Shown one piece after another: positions 26,154 through 38,100 of a stretch of DNA of 64,000 nt (its first letter is position 1; every line of letters starts with the position of its first letter). Position numbers and translations under genes: made by a program. The DNA is from Okapia johnstoni (lineage: Eukaryota > Chordata > Mammalia > Artiodactyla > Giraffidae), in contig CM044315.1 of NCBI GenBank assembly GCA_024291935.2, positions 72,708,385 to 72,772,384 on the forward strand. The letters are read 5' to 3'. The notes beneath the pieces are model-generated. The model ran no database searches and was not told the origin of the DNA. It saw only the letters and a list, made by a program, of their open reading frames with translations.

Positions 26154-29100
26154 TTATATATATGTGTGTGTGTATATATATATATATATATACACACATA
26201 CACACACACTCACACACACATACGTATGTATACACACAAACACATGTATAACTGAATTACTTTGCTGTACACCAGAAATTAACACATTGTAAATCAACTG
26301 TACTTAAAAAAAATAAAAGATAACTGGCACCAATGTGCAAGATTAAATAAAGGTGAGAAAAACTGAAGGCAAGGAGACAAAAAGACTAGGACAAAAGTGA
26401 GGAAAGATTATTGGAAAAAACCATCTCCTGAAAATGTACTAATTGGATGCTGATCTGGATCTATCAACAAGAAATTTTCACATAAAGATAAGCATTCTTT
26501 TGACTGAACAGTAACTTTGCTTCCTACCAGGGCTCACTAAAAATATTTTTTAACAGAAAATTGCTACTTTTGTTCTGGGCTCTCCACTTATTATATATAC
26601 ATTTCTGAATGTGTATTCTATTCAAAACAAAAAGTTAAATGAATAACGTGGGTCAATACTAGAACTATGAGCAACTCTTCACGGAGTATTATATGCTTTG
26701 GAATATAAAGAAAGAACTGCCAATAAGCTACATTTATATTACAATTAAAAATAATATATCCTTTCAACAAATGAAATTATAATATAAAAACATAAATATA
26801 TTCTCTAAAACAATCACTAACAGCAACAGTGCTTTTCATGGCACTGAATAATCACTTTTTTGTTGCTAGAAAAGAGAAAGGAGGTTATCACTTGAATTCT
26901 CTTTCATTCCCTTAACTGGAAGGCAACATTTTGCATGTATAACTATCCCTGTTTAAACATCTAAGTCCACATACCTCCTTTTACCCCAGTGGAGATGAGA
27001 ATGGGAGGAAGGCCATCTTCAGGAATAAGGTTCATTGCACTGCCAACAGGACTTCCAACCTGAGTTATACTTCCAGAGAATAGAGAAATATTCGTCTAGG
27101 AAAAGTAAATTGGCATAGACAGCATTACAGAGAGTTCAAGAATTTGGCAGGATATAGTCAAGACTACAAATGGGAATTTAAGTGAAAACTTCTAATTCAT
27201 ACTTTTTGAAACATAGCACAAGATATTAACCTGTGGGTCTCAAGGGCTGGGCTTAAACTATGAATGAAAATGTGAAGATGTTTACAGTTGTATAGTTTCT
27301 CCTTTTGGAATCATCAAATCATAGTAATGAGAGAAAAGGTCTTATAACCTGGGTTAAAGCTTCCTTTACCAAGGTTTCTTTTGCCATAAAAGAAAAATAT
27401 TTTTTAAACCAGCAGTGGCAACAGAAACAAAATTTCAATATTATCTCATACTTTCTGAACATTTACACATTTGGATCTACTTAAAGTCTTAGTGATGGGC
27501 TTTTTCAAACTAACTTTGAGAACTGGGGTGATGGTTATACAACAATGTAAATGTAATTTAAAATGGTTAAAAGGCAAATTTTATGTTATATATATTATAC
27601 TGTAATTAAAAAAATTAACTTTGATAACATACAGTTTCATTTACTTTGTAATGAAATTAAACTTCAAGTTCCTTTTTCTTTGCATCAATATGAAGATCAC
27701 ATTAACTAAACTTAATGAAGTATAATGTTGCAGAATACATCTTGAATGGGTTTAAATCCACTTAATTAACAATTTAATAGAATATGCTCAGAGAGCTATT
27801 AAAATGATGCTCTACTCTCTATATTCTTCACAACTTAAGCAAGACATAGAAGCTTTAAGCACTATTTACAGTAGCCAAGACATGACACAGAAGCAACCTA
27901 AGCATCCACTAACAGATGAACGGATAAAGAAGATACATATATACACACACATACACACACACATAGGGCTTCCCAGGTGGTGCTAGTGGTAAAGAACCCA
28001 CCTGCCAATGCAGGAGACATAAGAGACATGGGTTCGATCCCTGGGTCAGGGAGATCCCTGAAGAAGGAAATGGCAACCCACTTCAGTATTCTTGCCTGGA
28101 AAATCCCATGGACAGAGGAAGTCTGGTGGGCTAGAGTCCATGGGGTCTCAAAGAATCTGCACACATGAGCATATGTATACACACACACAGACACACCCAC
28201 TAGAATATCACTCAGCCATAAAAAAGAATGAAACAATGCCATTTGTAGCAACTTGGATAGACCCAGACATTAACACACTAAACAAAGTAAATGAGAAAGA
28301 CAAATGTCACGTATTTATATATGGAATCTAAAAAAAGTAATACAAATAAACTTATTTATAAACCAGAAATAGAGTCACAGCCTTAGAAAATAAACTTTCC
28401 CTAAAGGGAAAGGGGGAGGTGATAAATTAGGAATGTGGGATTAACATATACACACTAGTTTATATAAAACAGACAAACAGCAAGTTCCTTCTGTATAGTC
28501 AGTATCTTGTAATAATCTATAATGGAAAAGAATATGAAAAAGAATATATAAATATATAATATGCATAAATGAATCATTTTGTTGTACACTTTGTACACTA
28601 TACTATATATAATACAACACTGTGGATCAATAATACTTCAACTGTTAAAAAAGAAAGCTTTAAAAGAGTTAAAGGAAAAGCATATAAAAACTGTTTAACA
28701 TGTTTAAAAATGTTTATAGCAGCTTTACTCAAATAGCCAAAATATGGAAACAATCCAAATGCCCAGTAACAGGAAAACAGATAAATTGTGGCATAGCCAT
28801 ATGATGGAACATTACTCAGCAATAAAAAATATTTACTTTCGATGCACACACCATGCATAAATCTCATAAATTAGAGTTTAAGAAGCTAGATACAAAACAT
28901 AATATACTATATTTTTCCATTTATATGAAATTCAAAAACAGGCAAAACAAATCTGTGGTGATGCAAGTCAGAATAATGTTTATTTTTTGGGGGGGGAAGG
29001 GGGAAGGTATTGACAGAAAAAGGGCATGAAGGAAACTTCTATGGTGACAGGAATATGTGTATCTTTACCTGGGTGGTGGTTACATGTGTGTGTGTCTATA

Positions 29101-32100
29101 TGTATATATAGACACACACACACATACATGTATGTTCATCAATGTTTTCCTAAAGATTAATGCTCCTTAGGTACTTCACTATATATATATATATATATAT
29201 AATACTTGAATAAAGATTAAAGTTATTTAAAAAAACACCCAGGTGTTAACATATTTTTGTCTATATTAACTATAATTTAGGACTAAGTTTTTAGTGGGTT
29301 TTTGTTAAAAATTTTGCAGTGTTCTCAGTACACCACCCTATAGAGAAATTTGGAAAATTTTATTGGCTAAACATTATCGATCTGAAGGGCTAATACAGGA
29401 AATAAAGTAACCTAATCCAACTTGTTATTTAATGATGCATAAATCCACCTTTTAATATTATAAGAAGTAGTCATCTGGCCTCTACTTAAATATCTATGAA
29501 AAGAAATTTGTTTCATTTACTGAACATCTTTTAAATAAGTGCCAGGCACTCTACTAGATCATAAAAATGAGAAAAATATATTCAACTGTGGCCTTAAAAA
29601 ATTTGTTTCCCTCCATTTTATCAGACAAACATTAAAATAGAGTACTGAACAATGTGAGAGCACAGAAATAAAATAACTAACTTGTTTTAGTTTCTCTTAA
29701 TGACCTGAGCTTTGTTTCACTAAAACAGTCATTCACTAGAGCCAGCTCATTCATTCAAAAAATTTATGTTTTAAGAACCTATCATATAAGTTTCATAGAA
29801 AGAAAAACACTATAATCTTTACTGTATAATCACTGTAATTATCACTGATTCAGCTAAGACTGTCTCAAAGGGCAGTTAAGATCATTGGCTGAAAGACCAT
29901 AGGAGAACAGGACACCTAGAGTCTCAAAGTATCAGCCTCATTTTACTTTTTAATTGCAAAGAGGAAAAGCCACTTTTGCAGTAAACATACACAAGAGACA
30001 TCAATTTAACCAATTATCAAATTGATACTTCTCGCAGAGAAGTGTTTCAGTAAAAAATGACCATACGTATGTATAAATGAAAGAATAAGAACATCATGGG
30101 ACAACTGGAGAAATCTGAATATGAATGATATGTTTGATAATAGAATTATGTGTTAAATTTGTTTCTCCTATAATTGTACTTAAGTAAAAAAAAAATGACT
30201 TGTTCTTAGGAAACATAAGCTAAAGTATTAAAGTGACAAACTGCAACTAATCCTCAAATGATTCCTCAAAAAAAAAAGTATGTGTGTGTATAGAGGTAAA
30301 GTAAATGTGGCAAAATGGCAAAAAGACAAACACACATAGCTGGAATTAATCACCTTATTATAATCTTGACCACCATATTCAACAGGCAAACAGTAATAAG
30401 TTTGGGACCCACTGTATAAACAATCCTATGTGTATACTTTCTAATTATGGTCCTAGGTGGCTCTATTCTTTCACAGACTCAAAAAAAATGAAGATAGTAT
30501 TTGTCCCTTCTGAAAATAACCCCCCAAATTGTGACCAGTATATCCTATAGAGACAAAGTGAATGTGACCACACAGTATGAGCTCATTCCTCAGATAAACT
30601 AATCTTTCACCTATTAAGTCAGTGGATTTTCAACTATTTTTAAGCTTGAGAATCCATTTTTAAAAGGGATTCTAGGTAGGCCACAAAAAAGTAGAGATAC
30701 TCAGACTGAAGACGAAGGGACAGATTAATTCCTCAGCCATCTTCCTATTTCCTGGCCCTTCCTCACCACGGCAACTTCTTGGAGGCTATCACAGAACCTG
30801 GGTAATATGCTTTGAAAAAGCTTGTGTATCACGGGACCAGGGTTTCCCTGGTGCCTTGACAGCAAAAGAATCTGCCTGCAATGCAAGAGATGCAGGAGAT
30901 GCAGGTTCGATCCCTGATCAGGAAGATCCCCTGGAGGAGGGCATGGCAACCACGTCCAGTATTCTTACCTGTAGAATTCCATGGACAGAGGACCCTGGCA
31001 GGCTACAGTCCATGGGGTCACACAGTGTCAGACATGGCTGAGTGACTGAACACACATGCATATATGTATCAAGGGACCAAGATTCCCTCCAGCACAACCT
31101 CTAGCTACGGTGGTAGGCTGAGCTCACCCAAGAACAACCTTTTTAAGAATCTTTCTCCTGAAAAAACTTCCAAATATAGAGCAACAAGAACAACTGATTT
31201 TGCCACATTTATTTTACCCCTAAACGCACACACAAGCAGGCACACACGTACACACACACGTACGAAACTGTATCAAAAATCTACAGGGCTCCACAGAAAG
31301 GTCATTCAACCCAGAAAAAGGCAAGACAGAGGCAGCACAATGCTGAGAAAATTAAGTACTCACTTTTAGTTGTTGTTTTATTTTCTTACCTCTGCTGGTA
31401 GAGGACTGGTAGTTGCTGGCTTGACTGGGTCGTGTGCCACAGCCAGGGTTCCTGCAGAGGAAGTTCCATTCATGGTTAATTTGGCTGCATCAGCAACTTC
31501 TCCATTAGGCAAGATCCCATCAGCAAACCAAACTCGCCTCTGCTCTCTGGGCTGAGCCACTTGAGGAGCCAGAAAAATAAAACAGGCATCACTGTGACAT
31601 TGGTAGGGTTTCTAACACCAAGAAGAGAAGGTCACCAATTTCAGATGGACAAAGAAACCACTATTTAGCATTTTATAATTATAAACATAATTGTGACTGC
31701 ATAAAAGTGGTTATCAGTTAATAAAATACACATTTAAATATATTCCTTACTTCTATAAATATATTCCTTACTTCTGTAATCCCTTAATTCTATAATCTTT
31801 AAATATAGTTTTAAAGATTTAAAACACTTTGCTTTAAAATATTAAATTACGCCTATGACTGTCATATACTCTGCCCTGTTAACACAAACAGATAAACTAA
31901 GGAAAATGCTTGAAGTGTATAGGAAATAAACATCAGGGAAAAAATATCTAGAAACAGATGTCCACATCTCTAGAAAGTATGAAGTTTCTGTAGGAACAAA
32001 GTATCTATCTGGAAAAGTGATACAGCGTTTTGAAAGGGCAAAAGATGCCCTGAAGAATGTTGAAGAATCATTAACTAATAAAAGAAGAGCTGGCAATCAC

Positions 32101-35100
32101 TTCTTAAGGTCCTACAAAGAACACTAAGGTAGACATGAGGCTAGGATTTTTCAGGCTGACTTTAAATTCTTCAACTCTTTTCAAGTAAAAACAAAGTAAT
32201 TACTACATTCTTAAGTGGGAGAGGGTATTGGCATATTTTTAGAGGTGCCTCCAAAATATCAGGCAATACAATATTATTCCTTATTTGCCCAGAAATAGTC
32301 TCAAGACATTTCTCACCTTGTTCTTCCATTAATAACCACCCAAAGGGACTTCTCTGCAGTGTGTTAAAGACTTGTGATGTAAAATCACATCAGCACCTTT
32401 TCAGAGGAACTTGGTGAGGAAAAAGAGAGAGAATAGCACAGGATCCCCTACCTTCTGCTCCAGGGTGCTTTAAAACTCCCACAGGTACCATCACAGTGGG
32501 AGGTGGAGAGCTCAGGGCTCCTGAGGCCTGAGCTTGCTGCAAGGGAGGGATAGTAGAACAGTATTCAGCAGGATTGTTAGGGTTAGGGCTCTGGCTTGAG
32601 GCACTCATCATGTTCTCCCAGGCTTGAGCTAAAGCAAATACAGACACAATCAATGTGAATGGATTGCAAAATATGGACATCAAGACCTCCACAATATTGG
32701 ATAAATAATGTAGTTCCTCCTCATTAACACTCATAGTATGTCTCTCTTCCAGCTAATAAAGGTACTAAGGAGATAGGTGATTTTATTCAGAAAAGGAGAC
32801 CATGTAGTTAAGTAAACTATTTGGAAGCAACAAATAAGAATTACATGATACTTTTGAGATAGACTGATAGCAGACCAGTCTTGAGGTTAATGATAGACTC
32901 CTGGCTCCTTTAAAGGGGACCACACATTCCCTTAAGAGGGAGTAAAATAATTTTAAACTTATTAAAGAGTTACAATTGGGATAGCATTTAGACACTTCTG
33001 GTGGCGGGGCAGGTTTAATATTTAATGCATTTAAAAAAACAAACAAACAAACTCAGGGGCTAAAAGAGCAAAACTCTGTCGTATGATATTTTTTGTTTCA
33101 TTTCTAGATTTTTAGGCTCTTCTCAGCTGAAGTAAAATCTCATTTGAAAAATTCTGAAGCCTAAAGCTCAGAAGAAAACATCTCAACATTTCTGTGTATT
33201 TTGCTTTTGTGCAATCATTACCCTGTGTAAAAGTATACAGCAAGAACAACCATTTCACATCTCTGGTGTGTCTCAAAAGCACAGGACCCATTTGAACATG
33301 AAAATGTGTCAATAAGTGCCATCAACCAGTATGAATGATCACAAATGTGTTAAGGTTCTGTATACTCTATAATTTTACTAACTAAATACTGAAATATCAA
33401 CTATTGTCTTCAAAGTAAATAGGATGAAAGATGCTACAGAAATGAAATATATAAATTTTATTATCTAGGTTCAGGTAATATCACATGCTCAGGAATAAAA
33501 TCACCCAATTTTTGGAGCTTTTTAAAAAAAATCTCATTCTGCATCAAAGAATGATCCATAAGATTTTGAATATTTATTGCCTCCAAACTGCAGGACAAAA
33601 CTAGAAACAACAGTTATGTTCCTTTGAAAGCACTGGCAGGAAGAGGGAAGGAAGAGAAAAGGAGAAAGGGAAAAAGGGACAGGGAACACTGAAAAGCATC
33701 AAATTAAATATTCAGTAAAAGACCAGGCTAAGCCATGCGAGAGGAAAGATGCTGGAAAAACCAGAAAAAGAAGAATTTAGGATGCCCTGTTAAGGGCATC
33801 CTTGGCTTAATAAAAAAAAAAAAAGTAAGTATTCCATATGAATCCTCTGCCATTTCCTTCATCTTTAGCTATGCCAAGTTAACAAAACAAGCTATCAAGT
33901 TGGAAGACCTCATCAAATAAAAGAGGTATTGGGTACTGTAATTAAGCAGCATGCTATTATCTGTGAATAAATATCTGAAAATGAAATGACCACTGAGTGA
34001 AATAACCACCATCTGAAAAATGACCCTTAAGAGTAGAGAGAATGAATTCATATTTGATCAAAATTATAAGAATTCAGAAATGGGAGGAAACTGGGTGGAT
34101 CATAGGAAATCAGAAAAGATCAGATTAAATGACATGCAATAGGTTAATAAGCCAGCAACAGGAAAACATCACTATGAGCAACACAAGAGCAGGAGGGGCT
34201 TTGAGCAGATAAGTTTCAGCCTCCAGGAGACACACTATCCTGGCGCAAGCAGCACTGGTATCTAACTCCAACATTTCATGTCTATTAGTAACTGTTCTGG
34301 CAACTGTACAAAGATGCACTCAAAGAGAAAGTAACAAATAGTCTGATCAATTTTATCTTTTTACAAGAATACTCTGGGGTTGGTTGGTTTGTTTGGTTTT
34401 AACTAAAATGCCCCTGGATTTATTTCCAGTCCTGCAAAAGGTGAACACAGGATAAGCTATATTTACCTTTTCCTGGCCATATTCTTTTACCATATAAGTA
34501 ACTTCAAAATCATTATCCTCATAACAAATCTAAGTGGTACTAAGGTGATAAATGATAGAAAAATGCAATTTTCTTTGATCCTAGATGCTAAAAATATTTA
34601 TTTTTCACAAGACGAGTGAACCAAGGTGTTAATAAGAACATATTCGGTCATTAAGGTATTCCCTAGAAAGAGAATTCTTCCCTCAAAAGGAAAACCTCAG
34701 CCCAGTTTCAATATTTCATCAACTTAGTGGTCAATAGTCCCCTCCCCGTCCCACTCCAGTTACTTCACAGGAACATTAACAACCATGTAGCACTAGATGT
34801 CCACAAAAATTTCCATTCTTCCTGCAAAACTTACCTGAATTTAGCAATTATTCATTAAACTAGGCACAGGAATTCTGAAATACTAAGATATTTTCAAATT
34901 TTTCTGTTAAAGTTAGGACATTTGAGAAGGTGAGCAACTTGAAGAGCAAGGCAGGAAAAATCAGGAGTTTTTTCATTGGCATTCTCTTGTTCTGTCTCAG
35001 TAACTGTGAATTCAACCTGTTTTAATACTTACCATTCATTAGCACTGAATGGCAGATTACACATACTCTAGCTTCCTTTCTATCCATGTATAACAGTTTA

Positions 35101-38100
35101 CATTTCAGGCTACAGCAGGAAGCACAAAAAACCTGCAGGAAAAAGAACATACTAAATTTACTTAGGATCACAGTATAAAGGAAGCAAACTAATACTGATC
35201 AAAACGTGGTCAGGAAACCATATTAATACAACACTAAAAACTTCAAAGCGAAGTCACTCAGTCATGTCTGACTCTTTGTGACCCAATGGACTGTAGTCTA
35301 CGAGGCTCCTCCGTCCATGGGGTTTTCCAGGCAAGAGTACTGGAGTGGGTTGCCATTTCCTTCTCCAGAGGATCTTCCCAACCCAGGGATCAAACCCATG
35401 TCTCCCACATTGTAGGCAGACACTTTACCATCTGAGCCACCAAGGAAGTCCTAAAAACTTCAAAGGAAAATGCAATTGAGAAAGCTGAGTGTGAGACCCT
35501 ATTCAAAAGCAAGAAAGAGATGAACATGTCTGTCAAAAATAAGGAAAGTTAAACTGCTGACTGAGAATAAAAATTTTAGCCAAGACTATACAGCAAACAT
35601 ATACATGCTCAGTCACTTTAGTCATGTCTGACCCAGGGACAAAACCCACATCTCCCGTGTCTCCTGCATTGCAGGAGGATTCTTTACCACTGAGACACCA
35701 GGGAAGCAAATACTTAGCAGGGGGAAAAAAATCTAAGCTGTCTTTAGGCAAAATTTCTGTTCAAAATATCATACAACATGGATGTTTAGACCAGTAACAT
35801 CTGCTATTTCTGTTTAAAGAGTCAATATTGTTGTTGTTCAGTCATCAAGTGGTGTCCGATTCTTTGAGACCCCATGGACTATAGCCCTCCAGGCTCCTTT
35901 TGTCCATGGAATTCTCCAGGCAAGAATACTGGAGTGCATTGCCATGCCCTTCTCTAGGGTACTGGAGTGGGTTGCCATGCCCTTCTCCAGGGGATCTTCC
36001 CAACCCAGGGATTGAACCCAGGTCTCTTAGTCTCCTGCAATGGGAGACAGGTTCTTTACCACTAGTGCCACCTGGGAAGCCCTTAGCGTTCCTGCCAAGA
36101 AGCAATCATCTTCTAATTTCACGGTTGCAGTCACCATCTGTAGTGATTTTACAGCCCAAGAAGAGGAAATCTGTCATTACTTCCACCTTTTGCCCTTCTA
36201 TTTGCCATGAAGTGATTGGGCCAGGTGCCATGATCTTAGCTTTTTTAACATTGAGTTTTAAGCTGGCTTTTTCACTCTCCTCTTTTACCCTCATCAAGAG
36301 ACTCTTTAGTTCCTCTTCTCTTTCAGCCATAAAAGTCATATTATCTGCATATCTGAGATTATTGATATTTCTCCCGGCAACCGGCAATTCTGATTCCAGC
36401 TTATAACTCATCCAACCCGGCATTTCACATAATGTGCTGTGCAAACAAGTTAAATAAACGGGTGACAATAAACAGCCTTGTCGTACTCCTTTCTTAATTT
36501 TGAACCAGTCTTCCACATAATGTTCTAACTGTTGCTTCTTGACTCACATACAGGTTTCTCAGGAGACAGGTAAGATGGTCTAGTATTTACATCTCTTGAA
36601 GAGTTCTCCACAGCTTGTTATGATCCACAGCCGAAGGCTTTAGCATAGTCAATGAAACAGAAGTAGATGCCTTTCTGGAATTCTCTTGCTTTCTCTATGA
36701 TCCAGCAAATGTTGGCAATTTGATCTCTGGTTCCTCTGCCTTTTCTAAGTCTAGCTTGAATATCTGGTAGTTCTTGGTTCACGTACTACTGAAGCCTAGC
36801 TGGAAGGATTTTGAGCATAACCTTACTAGCATGAGAGATGAGTGCAATTGGCTGGTAGTCTGAACATTCCTTAGTATTAATCTTTTCCAGTCCTGTGGCC
36901 ACTGCTGCATTTTCCAAATTTGCTGGCATATTGAGTGTAACACTTTAATAGCATCACCTTTTAGGATTTTAAATAGCTCTGCTGGAATTCCATCACCTCC
37001 ACTAGCTTTGTTCATAGTAACGCTTCCTGTGCTGTGTGCTTAGTTGCTCAGTCATGTCTGATTCTTTGCAAACCCATAAACTGTAGCCCACCAGGCCTCT
37101 CTGTCCATGCACATTCTCCAGGCAAGAATACTAGAATACTGGAGTGGGTTGCCATGTCCTCCTCCAGCACTTTAATAGCATCATCTTTTAGGATTTTAAA
37201 TAGCTCTGCTGGAATTCCAGCACTGACACTAGCTTTATTGGCAGCAGTGCTTCCTAAGGCCCACTTGACTTCACACTCCAGAATGTCTAGCTCTGGGTGA
37301 GTGACCACACCATCGTAAGTATCCAGGTCATTAAAGTCTTTTTTTGGTATAGTTCTTCTGTGTATTCTTGCCATCTCCTCTTAATCTCTTCTGCTTCTTT
37401 CATTTCAGTCCTTGATTGTGCCCATCTTTGGATAAAATGTTCCTTTGATATTTCTAGCTTTCTTGAAGAGACCTCTAGTCTTTCTCCTTCTGTTGTCTTC
37501 CTCTATTTCTTTGCACTGTTCATTGAAGAAGGCCTTCTTGTCTCTCCTTGCTATTGTCTGGAACTCTGCATTCAGTTGGTTATACATTTCCCTTTCTCCC
37601 TTGCTTTTCACATCTATTTGTTCCTCAGCTATTTGTAAAGCCTCCTCAGACAACCCCTTTGCCTTCTTGCATTTCTTTTTTTGGGGATGGTTTTGGTCAC
37701 CACCTCCTGTATAGTGTTACGAACCTCTGTCTACAGTTCTTCAGGCATTCTGTCTACCAAATCTAATCCCATGAATCTATTTGTCATCTCTACTCTATTA
37801 TCATCAGGGATTTGATTTAGGTCATACATGAATGGCCTAGTGGTTTTCCATGATTTCTTCAATTTAAACCTGAATTTTGCTATAAGGAGCTGATGATTTG
37901 GGCCAAAAGTCAGCTCCAGGTCTTGTTTTTGCTGACTATATAGAGCTTTTCCATCTTTAGCTACAAAGAATGCAATCAATCTGATTTCAGTACTGACCGT
38001 TTGGTGATATCTATGTGTAAAGTCATCTCTTGTATTGTTGAAAAAGGGTGTTAACTATGACCAGTACATTCTCTCTGTGTGACTCCATGGACTGTAACTT

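Larger units (their letters stand above)
22661..26974 (-). other. ZFYVE9 intron (4.3 kb)
   Basis: Contains a dimeric-headed Bov-tA (24478-24784) and a 5'-truncated L1 with its TA/CA tract (25115-26314). The stretches 22670-24460, 24800-25100 and 26330-26970 are AT-rich with no gene or repeat that I recognise. Confidence 0.55.
27096..31389 (-). other. ZFYVE9 intron (4.3 kb)
   Basis: Contains an L1 3' block (27840-28657) with a Bov-tA inside it, an older L1 piece (28690-29130), TA and TG microsatellites near 29085-29210, and a Bov-tA at 30840-31058. The stretches 27100-27830 and 29220-30830 show nothing I can name. Confidence 0.55.

Noticed and set aside
25974..26255. A 93-codon open frame with IYIYIY repeats as a peptide gene.
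   Set aside because: It is translation of a TA/CA microsatellite in an L1 3' UTR.
31370..31555. A plus-strand open frame over the PP1-motif exon.
   Set aside because: It is a shadow of the minus-strand ZFYVE9 exon, whose splice sites and phase fit.
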